The notes below the pieces were generated by a model. That model saw only the letters and a list, made by a program, of their open reading frames with translations. It had not been told where the DNA came from and ran no database searches. 64,000 bases of DNA from Crotophaga sulcirostris (lineage: Eukaryota; Chordata; Aves; Cuculiformes; Crotophagidae), in contig VYZB01000192.1 in NCBI GenBank assembly GCA_013397455.1, forward strand, positions 464,161 through 528,160, written 5' to 3'. Positions within the stretch are counted from its first letter, which is position 1; each line of letters begins with the position of its first letter. This document shows positions 1 through 12,800 of this stretch, piece by piece. Made by a program: the position numbers and the translations under genes.

Positions 1-3000
1 CAAGAAAAACAGCTTAGTTTGCTGTGGAGCATTGTGCTATATAGCAGTATACTATTGAAGCAAGTTTTGAACAGAACCCTTTGAACCATCCTCTTTTTAA
101 AAATTAAAACAGGCAGCCTTTACATTACTGAAATATCTTTCCTTCTCAGAGAAAAATGTGCTCATCAGTAGGATATCACAGTATGTCTTGCTTGTAAGCA
201 GACTAGAAACTCTTCCAAGGAACTAGATGATAAGACAAGTAGGCCAACAAATCTTCCAGGAATATTTTCTTCTGCATGATCTTTGCAGCACTTTGGGAAT
301 TCAAGAATTGTCCCCCCACTGTGGCACTGCAAGGTGGCTGTTGTAGCAACAGAGAATGAAAAGGAATATGTTCCACAGAAGCACTTCAGCATGGGGAATT
401 TAGAGAGCTAAAACATGATTACCCAGGTTGAAATCTGTTGGGGAAGGAGATGAGAGCACAGACCTGGGGAAAGTCTCAGGGGAACTCTGACCTCTGGGAC
501 CGCAGCTATCCTTACTTTGAACAATGACACCGCAGGAAATATCCCTGTTTACTAAGGATGTTTCCAACACTTCTAAGGGAAAAGTTATGAAATTGCTTTC
601 CCTGAGCCATGGCAGACCTGCTCAAATCATCCATGGAGCTGTGACAAGTACCTGGCCAGAAAGGAAAACTGCAGTCCTTCTGTGTCACTAATTTTGTGGT
701 TAGGCTCTCAAGTCACTGTGGAATGCTGTCTGGATGTGACAACTGCTGTTCTGTTGCTGGGACATGGTGAGCAGAGTAACAAGGAAGCACTCATTCCCCT
801 GTTAAGGACACACTAAACAGAGATTGTGTTTCCTTGTCTAACTGTCTTAGATATTAAAATACCACACTGACTATTTTCTCCAGGCTGACAGACAAGGAAG
901 ATCATCCTCCTTTCCCACACCAAATATCGGTCTCTGAAACACTGGGCTTTTATTGCCAGTATCAGCACACCTTGATACTGCCTCATTCACAAGGCCTAGA
1001 AAGACAAAAGCTTCCAGCTTCCAACATGTTTTAAAATAACTTACTGAAAGAAAGAAGCTTGTGCCATGCAGCATGAGCTTTCCCCAACACACACATATAT
1101 ACACACCTCTTGCGTGTATGTTTGAAGTATTGACTCATTATCAAAAATGGGTGAACACAATTAAAAAAAAGCTATGATGTTCCTTGCTTCCTTCCTTTCA
1201 AGATTGCATTTGAAATTCTGATTTTATCGAGTTTGATCAACTAGAAGAATTCTGCCAATGGCCTAAGAATGGATATCCTCCCACTGAGATGACAAAATAT
1301 AAGCAAAACATAGACAAAGTGACTTCACCACATTTACAACACTAACTGCATTCATTTTTTTATTGCATCTATCCAACTAACACATCTAACAGTTAGGAGG
1401 ATGGCTGTCTCATAAATGATACTGCCTCTCCAAGTAAGGACTGAAAAAGCTGCAAATTCCTATCTCCAGCAGTCTACCAGCAAAGTCACAGACTTCACAT
1501 TCTAAGCGAGAAAATAAATAAGAATTTATTTTTCTTTTTCCTCTCGCATATGACTCAACTCAAAGCAGAACTGTACAAAACAGGAAGCTTTCCACTCCCA
1601 CTGTTTTAAAAAACTAAGAACAGCATCTGGGCGAAAGAGGAAAAAAAGGCCTCTTCCACTAGAGGTCTACTGCAAATAGCAAATGTTGTCTGAGCCAGAC
1701 CACCTTTTCATTTAGAGCACCTAGGAGGAACGGTCCCTTTGCCATCACAGCGGTCAGGCTTGTGCACAAGCACTGCAGGGCAAGGAAAATTACTTTAAAC
1801 TTGTCAGGGCTTGTGCCAGGAGTCACTGTGTCCTGCTTCAAGCTCCCTGCCAATGAATCCACAGCTCAGAATCAGGGTGCAGGGAAGACCAGGGTGCAAT
1901 GGTGCACCATGATCAAGGATACTTGCTGGAAAATCGTTTCCCCAGCTGTAGCCCAGTTCTGCAAATTCCTCCCTGCCACACAGACCCAACCGGGATGCAC
2001 ACAGTGGTCACTTCTAGGACAGAAATCCCAGTCCCAGGCTTGGTGCCTGGCAGCTGAGTTCCAGAAAGCAGCTATTATGGGGCAGTGGCAGGAATGCACA
2101 CTTCAGGGGTTGCAGCTCGTGTGCAGCAGCTGGCATGCAGCGGCTGGCTAAAAGTAGCTCACTGTGGAATTTCTCTCTTGGCTACTTGGAGCTGAATTCC
2201 AAGCACAAGCCAGCCTCCCATCTATTTCTGTTTGCCTGTGTTGCTCCTCTGCCCCACCAACCACGAGGCCCAGGAAGTTATCCTTAGCAGAATAAGGAAT
2301 TTGCTGTTTGGAAGAAAGTACCTCATTCCCACTCAGCCAAAAGCAGAGTTTGGGGCATGTTAAAACAATGTTTAGCTCATCAACCCAGTCAGGGGGATTG
2401 GAAGCAAGAGCTATACTGCACAGCGCACTCTGCATACTGAGTTGAAGCTCAGTAGAAACAAGGAGGACAGAGCAAGTGTTGGGATGAGCTGTGGTGGGCA
2501 GGGGGAGGAAGGACTCCAAGCTCCCTGCACCTGTCCAGACTGAGGACTTGCGAGACGCACGGCAACTCCCATCTATCAATCTGCTATAAACCCTGGAGCT
2601 GTTCCTACCCCTGTCAGCAACTCCTGGGTTGTCTGCTCTCTCACCTGCAGACGTCTTCCTCAGCTCAGTGCTGCAGTATCTCCAGGCACAGCTCTGCCTC
2701 CTGATGAGCCAGGTCAAGCCCTGTGGTGTCTCCACAGGCACTCATGTACCACCCACCAGCCCAGACACTCTTTCAGTCTCTCGGCCTCCCCTGAGGGATG
2801 GAGAGAGGATGGAGCAGGGAAGAGCTTCCTACGACCCAGAGAGGGTTACCATCCCTTCCACCCCACAATGAAGTTGATGCCTAGGGCTGATCCTTCACAT
2901 GCTGCCTTTCCTTACCCACATAGCTCGAGCCCTCCTCCTGGGATTCCTTAGGGCAGCAAGCAAACAAAAATACTGCAGAGGAGCAAGCCTGCAGCAAGCA

Positions 3001-3125
3001 ATGGTGAGAGGCTGGGGGCTGCCACTCCACCCAGGCAGTAGCATCGCGGAAGGACTTGCTTCCACAAGTGGGTACTTACGCAGGGATCCCACACAGGGTG
3101 AGGCGTGCTCATGCTAGGAGTGCCC
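1..3125. other. 3' flank of POPDC2, no gene recognised
   Basis: No exon of a known protein is recognised on either strand. Part of it, read on the minus strand, is probably POPDC2 3' untranslated sequence. Minus-strand AATAAA words occur at 1530-1525 and 1364-1359, but neither can be tied to the transcript. The longest open frame (2741-2148, minus, 197 codons) has no motif I know. In human the next gene on this side is PLA1A; I looked for a lipase-like exon and saw none. Confidence 0.5.
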
Positions 3126-3590
3126 TCACTTCATATACTCCCCTTCGCTCACATAGTCCATAAAAGACCCCGGCAACTCAGCAAAATCTTCCAAGATAAG
3201 ACTGGTGGAGTCCTCACCCAGCAGGTCACTGTCAGGCCGGGATGCCCGGGGGCGTGGAGCTGGCAGTGGTGGCGGCGGCGGTGGTGGCTGTGGAGGGGGC
3301 TCAGAGGCACCAGGTGGGCCAGAGTCAGGCAGTTGCTCCTCATAGTCCTCCAGCTCCCCCTCAGAAGAGGCTGGTCTGAGGACATGGTAGAGGCTGGGCA
3401 AGCGGATGTCAAAGCGAAGGCCAAACTTAGCGAAGAGCTTCTCGTTGAGGGAGTAGAGCTTCTCCGAGATGTCATAGCCCAGGTGGGATGAGAACAGCCG
3501 GGCGATGTAGCGGTCCTTCCTCAGGAGGAGATAAAGCTTCTTCCTCGGCCAGGTGATGAAGCTGCAGTCAGTCTCAGCTGTCAACGTGAC
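3126..3590 (-). CDS. POPDC2: POPDC2 coding exon 3 (last)
   Basis: Acceptor CCACAG|GTCACG, stop TGA at 3128-3126. Encodes residues 201-354: the end of the Popeye domain (GYDISEKLYSLNEKLFAKFGLRFDIRLPS region), an acidic linker, a proline-rich run encoded by GC-rich repeat-like DNA around 3262-3300, and a conserved C-terminus. Confidence 0.95.
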   Translation of the reverse strand, partial: VTLTAETDCSFITWPRKKLYLLLRKDRYIARLFSSHLGYDISEKLYSLNEKLFAKFGLRFDIRLPSLYHVLRPASSEGELEDYEEQLPDSGPPGASEPPPQPPPPPPPLPAPRPRASRPDSDLLGEDSTSLILEDFAELPGSFMDYVSEGEYMK

Positions 3591-6500
3591 CTGTGGGGCA
3601 GGGAGGGAGCAGACTAACCCCCACTGCGTGGGGGGGAGGTCACCCACCTCGGGGCTGCATGCTTCTCTCCAGTGAAGGCCCTCAGACCCTTTGATGTTTG
3701 CTCTCCTTGGAGATGGTGGGGCTAGAGAGCCAGATCATTCAAGCTGAATGATCAGATAAATCCTTACTCACCTCTGTTTCCTCTCCTCAGGGAGCCAGAG
3801 ACCAGGTTTTCCTATGCAATCAGTGGCATGCCCTTACTTAATCCAGCCACATGGCTGGATACGTTTCACCATCTCACTTTCAGATGATGCTCCCAGTGGA
3901 CACCCAAGAGATGTAGCTGAAATGAGCTGGGGAGAACAGACATCCCTATCCCCTCTACAGAAATGTTACAGAGGGGGGCATTTCTGCATGCCCAGGCAGT
4001 CCAAGTCAGCAGTGGGTAGCCCTGTGGCAGGTTGCAGGTGGATCACACAACTCCTGCTCTGAGAAGGCCCTGGGGGTAGGAAGGGCCACCTAGGAGCCTT
4101 GCCTGGTCACGCTGCACCAGAGGGACATCCTGTCTCACCAGTTTTGTTGGGCACTGTAGGGTCGAATGGCCTGGGAGGACGTGTGGCACAGCTCAGTGAA
4201 AGAGGAAATTAAAGGAGTTTAATAATAATAATAACAATAACAACAAAACCAACAATAATAATATTATTATTAATAATAATAGATACACAGGAAGGGTCAA
4301 ATGGCCTTGGACTAAAGAACATCCGAGTGTAATAGAGACACTGGCATGTGAACAAGTGCTGGAGCCAAAATATCCTGGGGGCTCCCTTTCACTCTATATC
4401 CAGGGGTCTCCTTGGCCAGCCACCATGGCAGAGTGCCACTGGGAAGCTGAACAGGGCTTGGCTGCATGTGTGTGTCCTTGGGTTTGATATTTAATGCCAC
4501 TGCCATGCAAGCAGCTGCGTTATGAAAGAAATATAGGAGATAAAACCTGAGAGCTTTCCTAGGCCGAGGCAAGCAAGAGGAAGGGTGATATGGAAATAGA
4601 AATGACCAGAATCTCATTTTCCTAACCAACTTCTGGCACAGTGTATTAAAGCCTCCGCTTCTCATGACAGATTGAATGAGATGTAATAAGAAAACCTGCC
4701 TCCTAACCAGGACAGCAGGACAGATTTCACTCATTAATCCCCTCTGACACAAGTGCTTTGGCATTGGCGGAGCCCATAATTCAGCCTTCTGGGGGAAAAA
4801 GCCAGCCCTGAAACTCAACTCCTTCAGGCACTGGGAGTCAGTAGCCCTGTGAGAAGAAGGCACAGCCAAAGCAGAAAGCTCAAGGAAACTGGCTGTCCTT
4901 ATAGACTGAGCAGCGCTTCTGCCATTATTCAATGGGCTCAGGATTGAAACTGCCCAATCCAAAAGTCATGGGCAAAACTTGGGCAAGAAAAACTTTCCCT
5001 ACCCTCCTCCAGCAAAGTCCTAGGGTCAAAGGACACACTTTTTTAACCAAATGGTTGTGAGGCCATGAATAAGGTTGAGATATGACACAGAGTTTTATTA
5101 ACTACTCAGGTAAGAGAGATTAGTGGGTTAAACAGCTGCCAGGAGCAGCACATCACCATGGCTAAGCACGGCCATTGAGAGCCAGGAACATAGACTGGTC
5201 AAGTCTCACCTGCTGAATGCTGGTCTCACACAGGCTGCTACTTCTTCAGGCTCCTCAGTATGCAGACATGGGTTTTAGGCATTTCCAGCACATGGCTGCA
5301 GCCTTTCCCCACCTATGATTCTACCTCCCTATCTTGGTGCCAGGTGCAGCCAACCTTCCTGACCAGCTCTGTCTCGCAGAGCAGGAGAGGGGTTGTGTGT
5401 GGTGCTAGCAGGGCTGGTGCAGCCTGGCACTGGTTTGCTCCCAGGTTGCCTCATGTACCACAGATAAAGACACTCATGAGGTCCGAGAACATTCAGTTCC
5501 ACAGAAACTGGCTCAGAAAACACTGCAGATGTCTTTGCAGGTTGCATGCCATCCATCCAACCATTTCCCTGCCTAGGAGCATCAGCCAGCCATCATTGTC
5601 TCTGCTTAACTCTTAGGCAAATACAGTCCAGGAGTTAGCAGCAATCTGCAGCTGGATTGAAGCCCTGTGCAAAATGTGAGATAGCCCCACCCCTAGCGCA
5701 GCCATGCTCTTGTTGCCCTCTGTACCCCATTACCTTAGCCTAACATCCTTATTTCTGCTCACAAGCTGTAGCCCTGTGCCACAGCCATACAGCCCTGCAA
5801 CTATTTATCTTTCAAGACTATGACCACTGGTGACGGTATATATTTCAGGACCGACTGCCATGACCCTCTAACACATGGGCCAAATTCGGACCCAAGGAAA
5901 GAAGATTTTGAGAGCCGGCCCAGTTTAACGAAGTCTGAACGTGGCTGCCCTCGTGAGGAAGCATCATCATTCCCTCATGATATTCCCAGGCTCCCAAGGG
6001 ATTAGCAAAATCCTTCCCTAATTGACATATTCGAGATTGACATCCTGACAGGGATCAGCCTGCCCTGGGACATGAATTAAAGGCAGAGGGATGTGGACTT
6101 AAGTAATCTCCTCCAGAAGGAAAGGCAAATGAAAATTGTGGAGTGTTGACAGCAAGAGCAAAATCCTTTCAGTTGCTGCATTTAAGAATTGGTCTGGCCT
6201 CTCAGCAAGGGATTCTTCTGCTCAGAAAGAACCATATTCGGGTGTGAATCATCCTTTCTCCTTCTGCACCCCAAACATGTCACCACCATCACAGAAACTT
6301 CTGTGAGGAATGGGATATTTATGGATTTACATCACTGATGATTATTGCCAAGTCTGCCATCCAGATGCTGGAACGATGCACCCTGCTAGCAGCGTGCAGG
6401 ACAAATGCATCAATGCAGGTACTAGGGAATGCTGTAATGGAAGACTGCCAACCATCTGATTATCTGATACCTCATCTCCCTGCTGAGCTGGAAGGAGCAC

Positions 6501-9500
6501 CACACTCCACCCTCCCTGCTATCAGCTGATAGTAGAAACATGTACTAAGGTCTTCAGAGAAGGTAGGAAAAAGGATAACACAGCTGATGGCAACATCCTG
6601 TGCTGACTAAACCATGAGCAAGGGGAGGAAAGTATTCCTGGTTAGCGTTGAATGGCATCATGAGCCCACTCCATCCCCTTTTCAGACATGCAGTGATGCA
6701 GCAAGGAGTGAAGTTGGGCTGCTGCTGGGCTGCATGGAGTTACCTGGAAAGTTCCTTCCTCAGAGGGTCGCAGTGACTCCCACTCTGGAGAGTCCAGGAA
6801 CTGGTATGGAAAGATGTAGTGAAGGAATTGTCCATCCTGGCTCACTCGGATCCTGCAGAGAGGATGGGTAAAGCACACAGTCTTAGGCCACAAAACAGAT
6901 GTCAAACAAACCTGATCAGTTCACACAATGTGCAAACAGCCAGTCCCACCAGGGAGGAAAGGATGGGATGACATTTCATCTCACACATGTCTCATACCCT
7001 CTCTGGGACAGCTGCTCCAGTCTACGGGGCTGTCCCTTCTTTCACTGTAGGAAATGGTATTTGCTGCCACTTCCCCATATTCCACCTTTTTTCTATTTCC
7101 TGCTACAAAGCCAACCCTCAGAGGTGCAATGCTTGGACTTAAACCAGGAATTTTCAGCCTGCAAGACTGCTGCTGCCTTCAGGTACGTCTGAGCCAGCCT
7201 GTGGCTCACTGTACTTGCATCTTCTTCCTGTCTCCAGAGTTGCATTCCCTGCCTCAATGCTGATAAGCTGTTACACACAGAACTCCTCAAAATTGCATTG
7301 GTCATCATTTCTGACACATCATACTGCAAGCTTATAATTTGCTCCATATCACCATTCAATCTCTTTTGGCTTCCCGGGTACGCCTTTCACCTACATTTGC
7401 TACAATTGCCTACCAATGTCAAGGTTGAACTTGCACCCAGTTCTGCTGTGGGAGAAGAGAAAGAGGGTTGCACAGACAGGAGACACTGGAGCTCTATTCC
7501 TAGCTCTGCACCACCAAATTTGGGGCTCCTTGCCTCCCTGTTGACATGCTCCCCCGCTGGATGATGCGCAAAGGTAATTCTTCCTTTCTTTCAGGAATTA
7601 CAAGTCTCAGTACACTGTTGGCTTCCAGTCAGCTGGCAGTGCTGCCTAGGAGGGTCAGGTTTACAGTTCCAGGCACATTCTGCATTTCCAAGCCCCCTTG
7701 TCTTGCTATTGCTCAGTTTAAGAGGGGCACCTTAGTAGCAGCAGTGTTTTGCTGGGTCAGAAAGGACCTCACAAGGCAACAGAGTGGATACCAGGAAATG
7801 CAGATGCAATCCTACCTCCATACAGCATCCTTTAACAGTCAAGATACGTACGTCCCACTGCAAAAGAGAGCAGAACGACTGCTCCAATAGCACTGGCTCA
7901 CTGTCCGGTGCAGCACTTTCATGCTCACAGAGCAGCATCAAATTATCCAGTGCAGGGCAAGACAGCAAAGACTCTTCCCCAATAGCATTATTTGCAGCTA
8001 TGGTAAATTTCGGAGCAAGCTGTTCAGCACAGACATTTGGTAAGAGCAAAGACACCTAATAGAATCACGTGTACTCAGTTTCCTCCCTGTGCCTTGCCAT
8101 TCAGCACTGGTCAGAGGTCCCAGGATGCTCTTAACACATCCTGGAAAAGGGACAAACACCAAAAAAGGAAGGACAGCCCTTCTTTACTCACTCCCTCACC
8201 AGAGAGGATGTATCACTGCAGTAAAATACGAGCCTCAGGTGATCCTGCATTTGTCGTCTTAAAGGAAAATCCTTGTGGGACACACCCCCTACAGCTCAGG
8301 ACTGCTCCATTTACAGATCTCCATCCTTACCCACTCTCACTTGACATCAGTACCAAGTGCCTGACAGCAGCTGGGAAGCCATTACTATTTCTAAGCATTT
8401 GGAATTTGCAAATCATTAAGAGATACGCTCATAAAAGTGTGCCACAGGATCTCAGGTGAACAAGCGCCAGTACTTCATCAGCACAGTTCATTCAATAATC
8501 AAATCCCCAGTGTGACTACCTAGAGGTCCCTGAGGTCCTCCTTGATGCTCCAGAGGAAGAAACATCATGTACGTATGACAGCATGGGGAAAGAAAGAGGC
8601 CTGATGGGGCGGGATCCACCACAGGGGAGTGCTCTGTCTTTTGACAAAATGACCCTCAAAGTGAAAATTTCAGAGCCCTGAGGGCTCAGCTGTTGGAAAC
8701 AGGGGTGGAACCTCTCCCTTAACACTGCTGGCCAGGGGCAGCAGGTGAACTGAGGACTCAGCATATTTGGTTCACAGCTGTTCACAACAGAAGTATGTCT
8801 GGTACCCCCAGAGACCACAGGTCCAGACACACTGCCTTCCTGCCTTGAGAAACACTTTCTCATGGCCAATCTCCCCCCATCAGAAATAAGATCACTTTAA
8901 AATGTCACAGAAAGAGGATTTTCAACAGCAGCACAGGCAAAACTGAGCTGGCTGTTCCACTGCACACAGCTTGATTCTGCAAATCATTCCTCAAAATACT
9001 CTAATTCAGAAAAAAAAAAAAATCAAAAGCAACGCCCAAAAGCAAGTTACCCCCCTCCCAACAAACTGATGCATGTCTCTAAGGCTTTTCAGAAGAAGGA
9101 AATTACCCTCATCCCAATTTCTATGGAGAGTGAAAATAAAACAATAAGTCACAGCACTTTGCTGTCAGACTTAGTTCAGAAACAGGAGAGTCTTTACCTG
9201 CCAGACAGAAGCAACGAGAGGCGGTCAATGGGCGTCTTGCCCTCCACTGCATAATTCTGGTCTCTGACTAGCAACTGGACTTGCTCTTCACAGCACTTCA
9301 CGATTTCTTTGTAGACTTCCAGGGGCACCTGCAAGGGCAGGTACATGGTCTTGTAGAGGAGATCAAACTCTTCTGGGATGCTGTTTCTACGGAGTCGGTA
9401 AGCCAGGTGAGCTAGCTGAAGCAAGCAGGCAAGGACGAGCAGCATGTTCCAGATGAAGATATCCAGCCCACAGGCGCTCAGCCAGCCCCACAGAGCATAG

Positions 9501-9688
9501 CAGAAGTAGCCTGGGGCCAGGAGGCCAAAGATATACAGGGACCCAAAGACACCACTTCCCCCCATGTAACCCAGGAAGACGATGCAACTAGCCAGCTGGT
9601 ACGCTGCTCCCTCCGTAATCTCCTTCCAAGCATCACACACCGGTGGCTGGAGAACAGCCTGGTCCCAAGAGAGGCTGCTTGCGCTCAT
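3126..9688 (-). CDS. POPDC2: POPDC2, Popeye domain-containing protein 2 (three coding exons, complete)
   Basis: The coding sequence joins 9688-9198, 6852-6744 and 3590-3126 on the minus strand, 600 + 465 nt, 354 residues (the human protein is about 364). Popeye proteins are cAMP-binding membrane proteins of heart and skeletal muscle; POPDC2 pairs with POPDC1, interacts with TREK-1 channels and is needed for cardiac pacemaking. The product has a short extracellular N-terminus, three hydrophobic segments (about 29-47, 51-70 and 73-98) and a cytoplasmic Popeye domain. The cAMP-pocket signatures are present: DSPEW at 184-188, preceded by Phe182, and FQVT at 199-202, the latter spanning the exon 2/3 junction. 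The C-tail has a proline-rich run (298-313) and ends DYVSEGEYMK. The start is set by alignment to the human N-terminus (MSA...). All junctions are GT-AG and keep frame (phases 2 and 0). Identity is very secure. Confidence 0.97.
3591..6743. other. POPDC2 intron 2
   Basis: A 3.15-kb intron. It holds one A/T-rich triplet microsatellite (4220-4281) and no recognised coding or transposon sequence otherwise. Confidence 0.85.
4220..4281. repeat. (AAT)n/(ATT)n microsatellite with inverted symmetry
   Basis: Interrupted AAT/AAC triplets run directly into ATT triplets and back to AAT, so 4252-4279 can fold on itself. It lies within POPDC2 intron 2. Confidence 0.9.
6744..6852 (-). CDS. POPDC2: POPDC2 coding exon 2
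   Basis: A 109-nt exon encoding the end of Arg164 to Gln200, containing the conserved DGQFLHYIFPYQF stretch and the DSPEW phosphate-binding signature. The acceptor is CTGCAG|GATC and the donor CAG|GTAAC. It enters in phase 2 and leaves in phase 0. Confidence 0.96.
6853..9197. other. POPDC2 intron 1
   Basis: A 2.3-kb intron. No recognised exon, CR1 or LTR. Several open frames of 60-140 codons have no known motif and are treated as chance. Confidence 0.8.
9198..9688 (-). CDS. POPDC2: POPDC2 coding exon 1
   Basis: Encodes residues 1-163 plus two bases of Arg164: the N-terminus, all three membrane segments and the first part of the Popeye domain (IPEEFDLLYKT, EIVKCCEEQV). The donor is AG|GTAA, with GT at 9197-9196. 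Two further ATGs lie upstream in the same open frame (9742 and 9826). The 9688 start is preferred because it matches the human protein's first residues. The bird N-terminus lacks an Asn-X-Ser/Thr sequon before the first membrane segment, whereas human has one. Confidence 0.95.
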
Positions 9689-9848
9689 CCTTCCCAACTC
9701 CCCACCCTCCCCGGCCGTCCCACGCTCAGATTGAATTGTCATACACAAAGGGTGCTGCAAAGGTCTGAAATCAGAGCTGTTGGGTAGCTGTTGTTTCTCC
9801 TCCTCTTGAATGCCGGCTGGTCCCACAGCGGTGCACTTCAGAGCGACA

Positions 9849-9855
9849 TTTTAAA
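9849..9855 (-). promoter_or_regulatory. possible TATA-like element of POPDC2
   Basis: Reading the minus strand, TTTAAAA lies about 160 bp upstream of the chosen POPDC2 ATG. The position suits a short 5' untranslated region. This is sequence resemblance only; such A/T words are common by chance. Confidence 0.2.
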
Positions 9856-12800
9856 GTGTTTCCAAATGTTTCTGCACCCAAAAAAATCCCAAAAGGGCTC
9901 GGTTCTCCTCTTTGTGGCTCATAAACCAGTGGTTACTCCGCTCCTTAGCCACTCCAGTGAGAAAAGGAGCTGGTAAATATGAGGCCAAAAGAGCTCAGTC
10001 AAAGAAAAACTAGAGGCCATTAGTTGGAAAAGTCGCAGACAGAACAGAGATCTCGTTGCGCTGCCTCTCTTGCCTCCCCTCCAGCAAATGGAAATAGCGA
10101 CCGCGAGGGAGCAGCGGAGGGAGCTGGTGTTGAGTGTGGAATGTGTATCACTTGGCAGTGGAAAGGAGAGAGACCCCAAATGGATAACCATGTTTGGAAT
10201 TGAAATCCAAGGAGCGAAAGCAGTGAGGAGAACAGAGAGCAAGCACGCACTCACTACTTAACATAACTCAGGCGCCCAGATAAGCCCGGTGCAGCACAAG
10301 GAGAGAAAAGGAGAGGAGAAAACAACCAGCTTATCGCTGTGAGCTTCAGCCACAAGTGGGGCTCTGCATCGCTATGCAGTCCTGCAAGAGAGTGACTTTC
10401 ACCCAGCACAAAAAAGGAAAAAGGTCACCGCCTTCTCCCACTGTGGCTTGTAGCAGCGGCAGGGATTTAGCAAAGCAGAGGCTGGTTCTTGAGAAATGCT
10501 TTCCAGGCGCTGCAGTGCAGCCTCCCCTTTCTCCAGGGAGCTCCATCGTGTGAGGACATTTTAGATCACAAGGTAAAGCTCTCTGCATGGACAGGCAGTT
10601 GAAATTGAAAGGGATAAAGCTACCGTAAATGAGCCTTTGGGACCCAGCTCCATCTATCATGAAGCAGAGACTACCCAGCCTAAAACTTTGGGACTGTAAC
10701 ACTTGGAAGCATGTTTTGCAGGGAAATTCTAGTTGAAGGAAGATTCTCCCACCCCCACAGATAACAGACTCTTTTGGGAAGCATCCTTGGGAAACATAAC
10801 TTCACATTCTAATTTTTTTATAGCTTTTTGGAGCCCCCAAGACCTTCATTTAGCACAAAGAGCAAAGCGAACATTTTCCACTCGGGTAACCCAGGACACA
10901 GGCACAAGAGGGACTTGCTGAGTCCAGTTGTCCATGGTCAGCTACAGAAAAGATGCCTAAATACAATTTCTCCCCTGTTTTGAGTAACACGTTATCAGTC
11001 ATACAGGCAGGATCTGCCCTGCTGCCAGCAAGCAGTTACATTTCAGGCATTGACGCAACCTGCATGGTCAGTCAACAGTATGAAGTCAGCCTGCATGGCT
11101 CACTGGAGTAGAGATAGGGTTTCAAGAGTGGTCATGTTTCAGTCCGAGTTTGCAGCTGCCCTGCCTAAAATGCCATTCCCATTGGCACCATTCGCTTAAA
11201 GACGCACGAAACGCCTCTTCTACAAGTAGTGCTCTGGAATAACACCATCTACTGGGCGAGGCTGAAGCAACGCTTTATGGCAACCTTACAGAATTCATCA
11301 TGGTGTTGGACAGTACAATCATGCAGCACAGAACTGTACAACTCCTAAAAGCATGAAAGGCTGTGCCATCTTGACAGGTTGCCAAGTGGGAAGAAAAGAA
11401 AAAAGCAAATCAGGCTTCGCACAGGGAGTGAGTACAATCCACTCAGAAAGATGCTTTCTGTTACAGGTTAAGTGAAATACGGAAACTTCTCTCCAGTGGT
11501 CCCTTATTTAAGTGAAGAAAATAAATCCTACAGACTGGAGCAGAACAAGGCTCAGCTGTAAGATGTATGGCGAAATGAAGAACTTCCTTTCTCTTGACCT
11601 TCTCTGCAAAGAGGGAAGAATGATCTTATAACCAAAGCATTACAGTAAAAATCTTGGGAGCCAAGTTCTGTTTTTCATACCATTGCCATGTACTTGCTAG
11701 ATGATCCCAACAACTTGTCTACCTTTAGGCCTTTCCAAAAAACCAATATTATAAGGGCCCCTCTTCCCAAAATAGGCTGATATTTGACATAATGGCGAGT
11801 TGGGATATCAAGACTGTGAACACTTACGAGAAAGATACTTTACATAAGATCTGTGAGACAAAACTGAACTACTATGAATAGCAATATAGAACTACCTTAG
11901 AGGAAGCATTCTGAGAAGCAACAATGAAATTTCTCCCGCCTTTCAGTACAAAAAAGAAATTGCAGCAACAACAAAGAGCGTGACAAAAAAAACCCCAATG
12001 TTTCTAATTTAACTTCTCACGGAAATAGCTGAGCTAGAAGACACTCTGGAACACAATGTTAATGACTCGTAAGGACAAAGAAGGTGCTTCCTCTGGCATG
12101 ACCCAGAACATGAACAATGGCATTGCAGTAACCCCAGAGGTATATGCTGAGGTCCCAGTGCTGCTGGGGCCAGTGCCACAAGGATGGCCCACTGTGACTT
12201 CCCTGAGGAACACAGATAGGAAGCTTTAAATCCACAGCAGTAACAACACAAGGTTCTCATTAGAAACTATACAACTTTTCTGCTGGGACCAAACATGACA
12301 TTGTAGAGAGAATAATACAGCCTTTTAAAAGGCAGATCTCTCAGACATGCTAGAGATTAATTCAGGCCCATTATTTGAAAAGGAAGCTTTGTAAAATGAT
12401 TGAACCACCAAGGCTGAAATCTTCCTTTCTCCCTTGAGAGTACTGTAGCCATACAGGCAGTCTTCACAGCATATTCAGTTTTCTACACAGCAAGAGTTCA
12501 AAAAGCTTCCCTAATTTTCCAGATAGAAATGTTATTTTCACGCCTTGCCTTCAATTAGAATATATGCCTTCCATTCAGGGATGCTGGGGTTCACCTGAAA
12601 TGTGTATTCAGAAGTCAATACTGATTCAAGGAAAAAGCCACACAAGTATTAAAAGGGAGATTCCAAGGTCCAAAACAATTTGGAATCAAGAGAGCAAGCA
12701 CGTAGAAAATACCTGAACAGCATTAAGACTCTTCCCTGGCAAAAGGCACATAGGCATAACAACAAAATGAGTCTGTGAAGAAGAAAAATACACGACAATC

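Noticed and set aside
1..3000. Search for PLA1A exons expected from human gene order
   Set aside because: No lipase motif or matching peptide found on either strand.
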